Part shown: in pieces, positions 1-11,048 of the stretch
How the letters are laid out: every line of letters starts with the position of its first letter
Numbering within the stretch: the stretch's first letter is position 1
Origin: Byssothecium circinans
Taxonomy: Eukaryota; Ascomycota; Dothideomycetes; Pleosporales; Massarinaceae
Length of the DNA: 64,000 bases
Reading direction: 5' to 3'
Assembly: GCA_010015675.1 (NCBI GenBank)
Contig: ML976977.1
Coordinates: 1,985,695 to 2,049,694, forward strand
Translations under genes and position numbers: made by a program
Notes under the pieces: model-generated
The model's input: the letters and a program-made list of their open reading frames with translations, nothing else
The model's database searches: none
Told to the model about the DNA's origin: nothing

Positions 1-97
1 GGAATCCTTTCTATAAGATGGATGGCGGTTCCTCAGTACTTATGACATTAAACAGTCTTCGAAGCCCTTCTTTTCTCAGACCGTTAATCAGTTCAAA

Positions 98-1110
98 ATG
101 TCTACCATTGTTGTCATCGGCGCCTCGCGCGGACTAGGGGTATGTGTAGAAAACTACATCGTTCATAGCAGGGCGACCCTACGCCCAAAATATAAAGCGA
201 AAGCTAACGGCCTCTACCTCAGTACCAATTCATTCAAACCCTCGCCGCGGAAGGGAACACCGTGATAGCCACCGCCCGCAGCATCCCCGACCTCGAGGGC
301 AAGGTGAAAGCCGACAAGATCCCAAACACGCACGTAGTCCAAGCCGACCTCACATCCTCGGACTCCCTGAAAGCTGCCGCGAAGGCCACATCGTCCCTTG
401 TCAACGGCCAGATCGACCACCTGCTCATCAACGGCGCCTACCTCTCCTCGACGGGTGGCAAGAACCCCACCGATTTTACCGACAAGCCCGACCTCTTCCT
501 CGAGGAGCTCAGGAAGAGCGATGAGGCCAACATCGCCGGCCCCCTTTTCGCCATCAATGCCTTCCTGCCGCTTCTCCGCGCGGGCAAGGAAAAGCGCGTG
601 ACGTACATTTCCGCGGGCGTCGCCGACGTGCCTGAGACTCTCGAGGCGCGCATCGCGAACTCGGTGCCGTATTCCGCGAGCAAGGCCGGCGGGAATATCG
701 TCATTGCGAAGTTTGCGGCGGAGCTGCAGGACGAGGGGTTTACCTTCCTGAGTATTGCTCCCGGCGCTGTGGCAACAGAGACGCTGATGGACATGTCAAA
801 GTGTGAGTTGTATCTTCCCTTTTCTTTTTCTCGTCGAGGCGTGGCTGTGGTTATGTTCTTGATACGTTTTCTTGTTCCTTTTCCAACAGGCGTTGGCAGT
901 GATACTAACAAGAATTCCCTAGACACCGACGACGAGAAAGCGAAGTTCCAAGTCATGTTTACCAGGATGATGAAGAAATACCCGGAGTGGAAAGGCCCCA
1001 TTTCTCCCGAGGAGAGCGTAAAGAGAGTGCTCAACGTTGTGAAGAATTCAAAGGTGGAGCAGAGTGGCAAGTTCTTAAGCTACTTTGGCAACACCACCGA
1101 ATGGATGTAA
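98..1110 (+). CDS. Short-chain dehydrogenase/reductase (SDR), 3 exons, 280 aa
   Basis: An NAD(P)-dependent oxidoreductase of the classical SDR fold; the substrate cannot be read from sequence. Exon 1 (98-139) encodes the start of the Rossmann fold with the glycine motif GASRGLG. A GT-AG intron (140-222) joins it in frame to exon 2 (223-802), which reads on as YQFIQTLAAEGNTVIATAR. The active-site pair YSASK (YxxxK) follows the conserved serine strand VTYISAG. A second intron (803-889, GTGAGT to CAACAG) is a multiple of three and stop-free, so an unspliced reading also stays open, but the inserted stretch is hydrophobic and out of character. Exon 3 runs 890-1110. The start at 98 is chosen because it gives the complete nucleotide-binding motif at the usual N-terminal place. 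Family assignment is firm. Confidence 0.88.
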
Positions 1111-2295
1111 AGGACGTATAGTAGGAGGGACCTGTGTATGAAGTCAGATGGAGTAAGCAGACATTTATCCAGCATCTTGGGGCTTTCAGGGAAGAGACTT
1201 GGTAAAGCATCGTTATTCCCTCCGCAGAAATTATCCTTATACATTAGTGCATGAATCTTGAATCCTTATTATTGTTGTTAGTAATAACCGCTACAAACTT
1301 GGCCTTTGTGGCTCTCTATCCGAGTTCTTCAACTCGCGATAGCCGCAACTCTAGTAAGTATATCGTTTTCCACGCAGCGATGGAAGAGACGTAAGAAATC
1401 AGCGCTTTTAAGTATCAGTCCTAACAGGGAAGAGAAAGGTCCTAAGAAAGGGACAGCGGATATGGTGAGGTTTGGTACCAGTGGTGAAGTGACGCGCTGG
1501 TACAGATGACTTCAAGAGAGTCATTTCCACATCGCGGGAAACACAAACCAAAAAGCCCACACCGCAACTAACCATTACCTACCTTCCAACAATTTTGTAG
1601 CCGGGCTACTTATATACTTTACCACCACGCCCCAGCAGTTCCCAACCAACCAGCTGGTCATCAAAACCAAACATCCTAAACCCACAATTCTCCACCCACC
1701 CCCATCCACCAATCCCACGCTCACCCTTACATTTATCTCGCGCGGAACTCACTATCCAGTCTATCCACGCCGCCGCTCACCTGCAGCATCGGGGTCTGGC
1801 AAACCAAGTCTGCAAGGAGTAGGCTGAAACACCCGTATCCCGAAACCGCCCCTCAGCTTACCTTACCATAGCCTACCTTACTTTACGCTACGCCCCGGCC
1901 GTGCAGCCTCGTGGCTATTCCAGGATGTAGCCTACACTTCACACATTTCCGTTCTCATCTCACAGACTCACACGCGTTAGTTACTCAAATCTTGGCCGTC
2001 GTCGCACAGAAAAAAAACGTTTCTGTTCGCCTTGCCGCACTCGCCCGCACCAGCAACCTCACACCTCACACCACGCAACGTTTCTTCCAAACACTTCGCG
2101 ACCAATAAGCGGAACGTCTGGTATCGCACGTACCAACACCTTGCCTTCCTGCGTAGGTGTACTACGCGCCTAAGGCGTACGGTGTAATTTCACGATACGT
2201 TCGTTCGTTTCGTTCGTGCGCGCTCAAGCTTGAGCGTGGTCTGGGTCAACTGCTCGTGCCACGGCCCCAGACAACGGGATGAGTACGGGGCGCAT

Positions 2296-2325
2296 TTGCG
2301 TTGCGTTGCGTTGCGTTGCGTTGCG
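2296..2325. repeat. Pentanucleotide microsatellite (TTGCG)6
   Basis: Six perfect tandem copies of TTGCG in the presumed leader or promoter region of the next gene. Confidence 0.9.
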
Positions 2326-2604
2326 ATGCCGTGCTGCGCCGGATGTGAGGTGGAGTGAAGGCGTGCGGTGTGATATATGTAAGGTTTATGGGTTCGTTTC
2401 TCGCTCCCCCGTTCCCGTTCCCGCTTCTCCCGTCTTTGCTGCCGCGCTTGTTTCCACTGGGTTTTCGATTTCCGCGGTATTGATCCTGGGATATATCTCT
2501 AGTGTTGGATGTTTTGGTCTTGCGAAGCTTAGGGCTGGCTGGGATTGACATCGCATCGCAATCACACACACAACCCAACGCCGAACCCGAACCCCAACGT
2601 TTGG

Positions 2605-2720
2605 AACGACACACCCACACCCACACACGCGCGCGCGCGCGGAACCACCCAACACAATCCGCCACCTCAAACAACCCAACCCAACCCAACCCAGTCCATC
2701 ACATCACATCACATCACCGC
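2605..2720. repeat. Low-complexity CA/CG, CCCAA and ATCAC runs
   Basis: Successive short tandem tracts (CAC-type, alternating CG, CCCAA and CATCA units) immediately before the start codon at 2722. They probably form a C/A-rich 5' leader, which is common in fungal genes. Confidence 0.7.
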
Positions 2721-2721
2721 A

Positions 2722-3351
2722 ATGACGTCCAACCCATATCCTCGCAACGCCAACCCCCACCCCTCAAAATCCCACCACCCCAACGCACGCCAAATCGACC
2801 CCGAACCCCCCTCCACCTCTCCATCAATCCCCCCCAACGACGAATCCTCACCCTCACCCTCATCCTCAACCACCACCCCCTCCTCCATCGACATCCCCCC
2901 CTCGTCCCCCGACCCCACAGCAACAGCAACACCAACCCCCCACCTACCAACAACATCCTCCCCTTCCCTTTCCCCTTCCTCTCCGCGCTCCTCCTCTACC
3001 ACCTCCCCTCCACCAACCCCCCACACCACCACCAACGCGACGAGCGCAGTAGCAGCACTATGCACAAAAGCCCCCGACGCGGGGAGCACATGTGACGAAG
3101 CGGCCGTGTATGCGCCGAAGCGGTTTGGGGGCGGGGATGTTGTGGCGCTCGCCGTGTTTGTGCCTGTTGTTGTTTTGGGCATGTTTGGGGCGCTGTTTTG
3201 GTGGGGGAGGAGGAGGAGGAAGAGGATGGCGGGTGGTGGTGGTGGGGCTGGGTGGGGGATGAGGAGAGGGAGGGGTTGGGGGATGAAGAGAGGGAGGGGG
3301 AGTGGGGGCGTGGAGAAGGGGTATGAGATGATGGAGGGGGGGAAGGGGTAG
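2722..3351 (+). CDS. Hypothetical Ser/Pro/Thr-rich single-pass membrane protein, 209 aa
   Basis: I do not recognise a family. Residues 1-105 are almost wholly Pro, Ser and Thr, as in heavily O-glycosylated fungal surface proteins. A short segment with two cysteines (residues 110-125) precedes one transmembrane helix at about 139-162. The helix is followed by a strongly basic stop-transfer cluster (RRRRKR) and a Gly/Arg-rich tail. No N-terminal signal peptide is visible, so the helix itself may act as signal anchor. The frame stays open upstream to 2545, but the ATG at 2722 is preferred because it follows the C/A-rich leader and the upstream codons are simple repeats. There is no intron. The G-rich end of the gene has unusual codon use compared with the C-rich start. 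Coding status is likely but not certain. Confidence 0.55.
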   Translation: MTSNPYPRNANPHPSKSHHPNARQIDPEPPSTSPSIPPNDESSPSPSSSTTTPSSIDIPPSSPDPTATATPTPHLPTTSSPSLSPSSPRSSSTTSPPPTPHTTTNATSAVAALCTKAPDAGSTCDEAAVYAPKRFGGGDVVALAVFVPVVVLGMFGALFWWGRRRRKRMAGGGGGAGWGMRRGRGWGMKRGRGSGGVEKGYEMMEGGKG

Positions 3352-3790
3352 TGTGGATGGGGATGGGGTAGTGTGGTTTGGGGAGGGGGTGGAGGAGGGA
3401 GGGAGCGAGGGAGGGAGTGGGGGTTGGGTGCTGTGGCGTTTTTTTCCCTTTGGCGGGAGCGAAAACGAGAGAACGAGAGAAATATACCCGGGAATCTTTC
3501 CTATGCGGAATTTTTATTGTGTAGTTTGGGGTGCGACGGCGTTGGTTTGGTTGGGCATCTTCGTCATGGTATTATCACTGGGACGATGTGTCTTGTCACT
3601 TTCGGGCGTTTTAGCAGGGGATTTGTACTGAGGAGATGTCTTCGGATCTTGGAATTGATTATACTACACTAACAGCTAACCACCATTGTACTGAGTCCGT
3701 CTTGTCTACTCCATCGCGCACAAACGTCACATCGCTGTACGTAACAAACCGTAACGCCACCCAGCCAATTTGCTTCAACCCAGCAACCCA
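3352..3790. other. Intergenic between convergent genes
   Basis: A G-rich tract (about 3352-3430) after the membrane-protein stop is followed by unremarkable sequence up to the stop codon of the convergent minus-strand gene. Two open frames here are simple-sequence shadows. Confidence 0.6.
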
Positions 3791-4819
3791 CTAGTCAGTT
3801 GTAGGCCAGTAGTGCTGGTTGCGCACGCGATTCTGACACTTGGCAGCCGGATTGAAGCTGAAGGTCTTGGGGATGACCTCCTGTTGGATTATGTCGAGCT
3901 GGTGCTTGATCTTCTCGATGGCGTCCTCATTGATGACGTAATTCCAAGCAGGGCCGTAGGCGGGCGACTGCGGCTGGTCGTCGAACATAGCCATGACAGC
4001 CACGCTGTTGAAGTTCTCGGCTGGGTCCCACCAGCTCTCCGTGTTCATGACGACCGAGTCCTTCTCATAGGCCTTGAGCCACCTCGTTGTGTTGTAGAAC
4101 GGATTGGTGGGTCCGATGGGGGCCTCGCCGGGGTGAGAACGGATACCGTGGACAGCGACACCACGGGCGACGGCTTTGGCGATGCTGGTTGAGGAAACGT
4201 CGCCCACGATGATGACCTGGTCGTCCTTCCAGAACGCGTGGTGGGACTGCTCATCCTTGGTCGGGAGAATGATGGCATGTCGGATGTATTGACGCATGCC
4301 GACGGGGATCATGCTGAATTGGAAGGCGGCCATATGGTCAGCCTTGCTGCTGAGGCGGTGACGGCACATGACCCACGGTTCGTCGCAGTCGGCATATGTG
4401 ACGTTGTAGATCTGGAGTCAATGTCAGGAGTGATTGTGGTGAGCAGTGGAGGAAGCACTCACCTGCATATCCTCAGCCTTCAACCCAGCATCCCTAAACA
4501 CAGCCTCGCAATCCCGGCAAATACCCGTCTCCCCACGCTGCAGTTTAAGGTCCGTCAGGTTCCAGTAGTCGATATGCCAGTCATGCGAGTAATTCAGATG
4601 GCCGATAAAGGCCCAGTCGTAGACATCGACCTCGGGATTGAGGATAGATTTGTTGGAGTGGGCAGGGGTGGCAGAAGTATCGATGCCGGCGGCACTGAGA
4701 GGGCTGCCAGTGACGGCGGCCACGAGAGCAGCTACATGATGTTGTTAGCGGGAGGGCAGTTGGGTATGGAGAGTGAGGGACGTACCGACGACCGCTACGA
4801 GGAAGTGGATGGAAATCAT
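3791..4819 (-). CDS. Secreted protein resembling conidiation-specific Con-13 type, 3 exons, 307 aa
   Basis: Exon 1 (4786-4819) and the start of exon 2 encode a signal peptide, MISIHFLVAVVAALVAA, so the product is probably secreted. Introns lie at 4732-4785 and 4412-4462; both have GT-AG ends and keep the frame exactly. Exon 2 is 4463-4731 and exon 3 is 3791-4411. The mature chain has several N-x-S/T sites (NKS, NLT, NVT) and a central motif YADCDEPWVMCR followed by a VGMRQYIRH segment. From memory this layout resembles fungal Con-13-like secreted proteins with a WxxCR signature, but that link is a weak recollection and not a domain call. No catalytic motif is evident. A TATA-like box lies 127 nt upstream of the start codon. 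The gene model is strong; the function is unknown. Confidence 0.75.
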
Positions 4820-4945
4820 CTCGGTGAGAGACAGAGAATGGTATAGGAGAGTACGTAGTGCGGAAGCAAGATGTTGAGGGTGTGGAGAAGAAGAGTGAAG
4901 AGGTGGGTGGGTGAAGAGGATAGAGTGGGAGGGAGACTGAAGAGA

Positions 4946-4953
4946 TTTATATA
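4946..4953 (-). promoter_or_regulatory. TATA-like box upstream of the secreted protein gene
   Basis: Read on the minus strand this is TATATAAA, 127 nt before the ATG at 4819. The spacing suits a fungal core promoter with a leader of about 60-100 nt. Position and sequence are the only evidence. Confidence 0.45.
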
Positions 4954-5618
4954 TTGACGAGCATGACGAAGATAGGACAAATGGGGCCTAGCCTACCCTT
5001 AGCAGCTCAGTCGAAGGAAGGAGCAGAAAAAACGGGAGGCAGACGGGCGACATCGGAGCTCGCCCACGCGATAGAAAGGCGAAGAGGGAAAGCGATGGCC
5101 CGGTGGAAGCAGGTGACAGTGGAGTGAATGACAGAGAATCCGCCCAGCCGGGTCCGAAGACCGGGGAGCAAGTCAAGTGCCAGAAACTCGAGGAAGGAAG
5201 CGCGGGTGGCTTGTGGGTGTGAAGTGAGCCCGGTCCGTGTGTGATAAGAAGATCGAGTTCTCCAGAATACCTCCAGAATCGTGAGAGGAAAAGGCAACGT
5301 ACCATCGACTTGGTGTAGGTCGGTGTGCCACCCAAACGCTTTTGACTCCAAAAGACTGGCATACCTGCTTTCCATATTGCTATGAAGTGCCGCGTGACCA
5401 TACACAAACGACATCGACCTTTTAGCAAAACCTTCACCCACAATTTGCACATCCTCAAAGAAACCTCCAGCGCCCAAACCTCTTCTCATGTAACTATTCA
5501 ATACCAGTACTGACCATCTCTTCTCCCGCACTTGATCGCTTCTCCCACCCCTATGACCTCAACCTTTGCCTCATCCATCTCCCTCCTTTCCTCCACACCT
5601 CCCGCCCCTCCCCCCTCC
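4954..5618. other. Intergenic, Listerin 3' side
   Basis: This stretch holds the upstream region of the secreted-protein gene and the 3' flank of the Listerin gene, both transcribed leftward. Several open frames occur on the minus strand, but none shows family features. Confidence 0.55.
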
Positions 5619-8600
5619 TCACCCATAATTAAAAGGATTCCTACAAAGCGGACAACTACTACTACCGCTACTCCGAAACCACTTAAACAAGCACACCCCA
5701 TGAAACGCATTCCTACACGTCCCACACCTCTTATCCGGCAACTTGCGATCACTCCCCACAACACTATAGCAAATCGCGCACTCCGTCTGCCCCTTCATCG
5801 CACCCTCGACATTCCGCTTAAACGTCGTGAGCGCATCGATGAGACTGCCGTTGAAAATCGTTATGGCGCCGAGCGAGGTGCGCAGCCAGGACTGCCATTT
5901 CGCTTCGGTCACGGCGACACGGTTGAGGCCTTCGATGCGTGCGTTGGTAAGCGGGAAGGAGGGCGGGAGCGAGATGCGGATGCTGGTGGCTTGTTCGTCC
6001 AGGGTGTAGGAAGCGGTGATTTCGTGGGCGCGGGGCGCGACGCGGATGCTGAAGGGGGAGTCGGGTTCGGCGGTTGTTTGGGTGTCGCACCATTCTTGGA
6101 CGGATTTGAGGGCTGCGGAGATGACGGGTGGTGAGATCTGTGGTGAGAGTTAATTGAAGTGGTTTTTGGGGGAGGGAAGAGGCTTACGTATTTCTCTGTC
6201 CATGGTTCGAGGGTCACGACGATGGGGCGAGACTTGCAGTTGTTGTACCAAGACTTGGTCAGCGAAGGAACGTGGAGGAGACAGAGGTAGTAGATGTGCG
6301 TGAGAAGCCACTGAGTGTCACGCTTGGGAAGCTCGACGTCTGGCTCGTAGGTGGTGACGTCGAGCTTCGATACATCTACGGGCTTGTTGTGTGCATGGCC
6401 AAGGAAGTCGAACATGAAGTCGAGCAGACCGGGCAGGTACTCGCCTTCCTTGACATGGTCGACGTAGTCGTTCTTGACTTTGAAAGAAGCGTGTTTTAGA
6501 TGATCAAAAACTAGCAACCAACTAAGGAGGTACCCTCTTAGAGGGAGCGGAATGTTCCGTTCAAAGTTCGCCTCAGCCAAAGCTGCAACTGTCGGTGCCT
6601 CTAGGATGAGCGAGAGTAACTCCTCAGGCAAACGTGCGGTAGATTTATCCAAAGCCGCATCGATAGAAATCTGCTCTTGCGCAGCTGGTATCTGCTTGTG
6701 CAGGATATCGAACGCCGTTTGCTGCACATACTGAGACTCCACGTAGAGTAGGGGGAAAAGGTCTTCAGTCGCCTCGAGGTGCTTCAGTGGGACGGTAGCG
6801 ATCTGGCGCGCAAGAACCTGGTTGGTCATTTTGAGTGGGATATGCGAATCGTCGGGGAAATGTTGCGAGTGCTTCAGGAGGTTAAGTAAGCCTTCGGGAA
6901 CGGCGTGTTCGTTTTCTTTCCAGGCATCTAGAAGGTCGTCGTTTGGATCTTCGATGACTGTGAGACTACGTAGTTGTGCGAAAAGCTTCAGTGAGGCGTG
7001 CACAAATGGAATTGGACTAACGTTACGTCAGTACTGGCTTCTTTGCCTCCGCTGTCGCAATAGCGTACCTGTCCATTCCCGACTCATTCTCCTCCAGCTC
7101 TTGAGTAGCTGACCAACTCGCAGCAAGAGAAGTCAGAATTTGTCCCCAATGCTCTCCGTACATATCCGCCATGATCAGGAGTAGTACAGTGAGTGCACGG
7201 CAAACCTCAGCCCGAACGGGAATGCCACTGCTGGTATCTTCCAACCAAGCTATGACGTGCTTTACGAAGAAGATGAGTCGCTGTTTAGCAATGCTTTGGA
7301 CGATGTCCTCTTGGGAGTAAAGAAGGAAATTTAACAGCACTAGTTGTTGGAGGCCTGGAAGTTTGATTAGCAAGTCCGATATGTATAGGCCCGGTGATAG
7401 CGGGTGCTCGCACCTTCTTCCGGCGTCTTCTCGAGATCCAAACCTGTCAAGTCCGCGACCAGTTCGTTGCACATCCTCTCGCAGGACTTCGACGCCGCCA
7501 ATGGCTCCTTAAAAGCGTTGAGCACAAATAGCAGCGGAAAGATTTCTGGAAGGTGTTAACATATTGCACACAAAATACTTTGCAAAGGACTCGTACTCTT
7601 GTCCCTACGAATGGTTTTGAGAAGCTCCTGCATTTGCGATGTGTATGCGCTCTTCCAGCCTAGAATATCAATTGCATCGCCCACAAGAACGCTTAGAGCT
7701 CTGGCCAGATAGTATGCTTGCGATGATGTACCCGGCTGTATCTCCCCGGATAGTTGTTTAGCCCAATCGATCAAGGAAGTATCATCTTGCGACAGGCTTT
7801 GTTGCAGACGTACAATCTCTCGTGTGACAAAAGGTTGCGCATCTGACATGAAAGTAACGGCATCAGCCTCTGAGTCAGTGGTGTAGTCAGCCCAGAGCCC
7901 ATTCGCACCAGCAAGGCAATGATTGTCGTCGGCAAGCTGGATGGTGAGAGCAATGTTGGTGAGGTAAGTTTGCTGCAGCTCTTTTGGGAGCTTTTCGAAC
8001 GAGAACAGGTCTTCTTTGAACAGTCTCGTCACATATAAACTGATACGGTACGCTACGGAGTACCCATCTGCGTCGCGTGGTAGACTTGCAGTTGAGGATC
8101 CGGAATGCTTTGGTTCCACCAAGTACACGGCTGAAGCCAATGGGTTCGCGATGGCCAAAGATATCCTTGGTGCAGCATTCAGGAAAGGGTACAGTGCTGC
8201 TTGCCAGCTGTCGAGCTTTGGAAATATTGGCTCTATGTCGGCCCAAGTGCTGCCCAGCTTCACCAGCTGTTTTGCGAGCTCTACGAGGGTACCCACAGAG
8301 ACTGAAGACTGCGATGCCTCTTTGAGCCCTTGCTGGATCAATTCATACACGGACTGCTTAGTGTCCGTACCGGCTGACAGCACAGTTTGTATGGATGCAC
8401 TGACTGCAGTGGCTCCTTGCGCAATTTCGTCGTCGGGTGATTCAGATGCCAAAAGCAGGCTTTGGAGAAGGTCGGACCCTTTTGGTGTAGCAATGAAACC
8501 CCTCAGCATAGAGGGGTTCTGCCTGACAATCTGGCGAATGCCTTGTAAAGCGTAAGGCGCTTGGGAAGTCAAAGACACGGACGTAGTCAGCTTGGAAAGA

Positions 8601-10742
8601 ATGTCATCGGTGGTCTCAGTCGAAAGTATCTTCGCTGGTGATTGAAGGACACGATTAAACGAATCCCAATCTAACAGACCCTCAATCGCTCCTTGCGCGT
8701 TGATCTTTATGTACTGTTGCAGTTCCGGGTCTTCAGAAGCCAGCTCGAACGATTTGGGAATCTTCGACGAAGTCAAGATAGCCTCTAACGCTTTGCTTCT
8801 GATGAGGGATTCAGGGGCTTTCAGAACAGCTTTCAGCGCTTTGGCCCAGACATCCTTGAAAATGGGCAGCTCAGAGAGAGAATATAAGATGTCCACTAGG
8901 TATGACGAGGACGGAGAAAGAAGTAACGGTGGTAGATCCTCTTGAATGAACGTCTTCAGTTGCTGGATTGTCTGCTCGTTGTTGAGGATGAGGTCACGAT
9001 TGTGATGTAGAAACTCCGCTACTGCACCCGCCGCCCCGTATGGCTTGCCGTTCCTGTTCTTGATGTTCTGTAGAGCTTCCGATAGTATGGACGAACATGC
9101 CTGACCAAAGATTGGTTCGAGTAGCTCGGCTGCAGGAGCCTTCAGGGCTTGTTCTTGCAGTGATGCAAAACGCGATGCCTGCTTCACCAGAGAATCCTGA
9201 GACTTTTCGTAATCCTTTGACTGCTCCGGCGCGGAGGTTTTGATATCGTTGATGAGTTGCTGTGCGTATTCGGGCCACTTCTCTTTGATGAGTGCGGGTA
9301 TTGTATCCATGGAGAGGGCAATCGTGAGGAGGTCAGTAGACTGCTGAGGGATACTCCACTGCGCACTCTCGGGAGTAGGCCGCAGGTATTGAGTGACCAG
9401 CGGCAACACCATCTCGGCTAGGAGCTTGCTCTGTTCGTCGGACGAGAGCGAGATGCTGATAGAGCCTACGACAGAGAGGTAAGCCTTGAAGGCTGAGTCG
9501 AGGTTGCTTCGTGATTCATCCTTTCGAGCTATGCCCCCGTGAAGAGCGCCTAATAATTCAGCAGCATCTGCGGCGTTTGTGGGCAGTATTTCCTTTGGGA
9601 GGGCCTTGAATAGGTCTACTAGGCGGTCCCAGAAACTACTTGGGCCAAATTGAGAACCTTTCTTGAGGAATTGCCTGAGCCGTCTGTCGACCCCGGTTTT
9701 GCTCTTGTAGTGCGTGGTCCACACTGTTGGATATATGGCGGTGAGAACGGCAAGGGTGTCAACATAGTCAAAAGCAGATCCCACCTGACCCGAGTTCAGC
9801 GCAACTGACAGGTAGGCTTTACTGATAGCTTCCAGACTCGCTTGCACTGCGTCGGGCTGCTTCGCGAGGCATGTCTTTAAGAAGCGATGAATTGACCGCC
9901 GTATCGAAGCATCCTGGTGGGATGCAAATTCCCACAATTTCGTGTCCGCCAAAAGACTCTCGTAATCAGCCCGGAATTTGGCAAGGTCCTCTGGTAGTAG
10001 GTTGGCCAACAGGCTTCCCAACAGGGCTATGCATGCCGAGATGACCCTGCTGTACTTGGCCATCGCGTCGTCTGGGCTCACTGTCCGCTCGTCGCTGAGA
10101 GTCAATTCCGTCTCCTTGTCTATCGCATCCCTGCAATATTCCAGTATCGGTTGTTGATATGCCTTCCGTATGTTCTGAATCTTCTCTGCAGTGTTGAAGA
10201 CCTGCCGCAACGAGCCCTGTGTCGCATCCGCCACTGAGCGATCACTATCGTACAATCCACATAGCCACGCGCCGACTGAACTGGGCATGTATTTCGCGAT
10301 TCTCTTTCCAGCAGCCGTGGCTAGCTGGCCTTGCAAGGCGTGGGCATTTTGACGGACGGATTTCGCATTGTCAATGGAAGTACGGGGATACATTTTGATC
10401 TGCAGAAGGCGTTGAATTACTACATGAGCCGTATGTACATGTACGGGTGGAACGCACCCATGCCTCCAGCAAGCCCTCCTCCACGGGGTCCTTGAGCGAC
10501 GCGACGTGTGCTTGCAGGTCTTCCAACGCCTTCGCCTTGGTTGTGCTGTCCTTCTTGGACAGATTCCTGAAGTATACGACGACATTGGGATCGGATATCG
10601 CGGAGAGGTCGGGCGGCTCGGTAACGTAGGATAGCCGTGACGAACTGACGCCAAAGGCAGACGATGAGGTGCCGAAGCCGCCGAATGCGCTCGAGGCCGC
10701 CCGCGCACTGCTTGCCTGTGATTTTGCCTGCTTCTTGCTCAT
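5619..10742 (-). CDS. LTN1: E3 ubiquitin ligase Listerin (ribosome quality control), 6 exons, about 1617 aa
   Basis: Listerin (Ltn1/Rkr1) ubiquitinates nascent chains stuck on 60S subunits in ribosome-associated quality control. Six exons join in frame: 10458-10742, 7597-10399, 7414-7545, 7069-7354, 6188-7016 and 5619-6137. All five introns are 50-59 nt with GT-AG ends. The N-terminus begins MSKKQAKSQ and carries the conserved early region ending IKMYPRTSID. The long middle is alpha-helical and HEAT-like, as in the family. The last 55 residues form the RING variant typical of Listerin, TECAICYSVV ... CPLCRNPF, ending at the very C-terminus. The total length matches family members (about 1550-1770 aa). 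The start codon is 306 nt from that of the divergent RAD3/XPD gene, so the two share an intergenic promoter. The assignment rests on the C-terminal RING layout, the conserved N-terminus and the length; the HEAT repeats were not counted. Confidence 0.93.
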
Positions 10743-11048
10743 GGCGGCGGGTGGGGTTCACGGGTGGTGAGGTGGAAGTGGAGCAAAGGGGGAGAAGACG
10801 GCAAGACAGTGAAGGGCTTGCGAATTTCTCGGTCCCTCACAAACGATGCATGACGGAGGCGAAGGGCGGGATGAGGGCGCGGCAGACAAGCTTTGTACCC
10901 CTGTTTGCGCTAATCCCGGCTAGGCGAGCTAGAAGAGCCGCACCTCATGTTACAGCCTGGAGGCAATGGTTGAAGCTGGAGGCCTCCTGCCTTCTATCGT
11001 CGACTTCCATCTCCGCCACCTATCTCAGCCGGTGGGAGAGCAGCCAAC
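10743..11048. promoter_or_regulatory. Shared bidirectional promoter region of LTN1 and RAD3
   Basis: The 306 bases between the two divergent start codons must hold both 5' leaders and core promoters. I see no clear TATA box. The arrangement suggests joint chromatin control of two housekeeping genes, but co-regulation is inference. Confidence 0.5.

Larger units (their letters stand above)
1111..2721. other. Intergenic, no supported gene
   Basis: A 1.6-kb stretch rich in C and A with several short open frames that lack family features or splice support. It probably holds the 3' end of the SDR transcript and a long promoter and leader for the membrane protein that follows. Simple repeats cluster in its last 430 bases. 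Confidence 0.6.

Noticed and set aside
3373..3672. Open frames after the membrane-protein gene
   Set aside because: Built mainly of a G-rich tract that encodes Gly/Arg runs, with no features afterwards; likely 3' flank.
10664..11048. Longer N-terminus for the RAD3 helicase
   Set aside because: The upstream frame is open only by chance. The conserved start MKFFIDELPVLFPYPR is restored by the short exon at 11049-11065 and the 167-nt intron.
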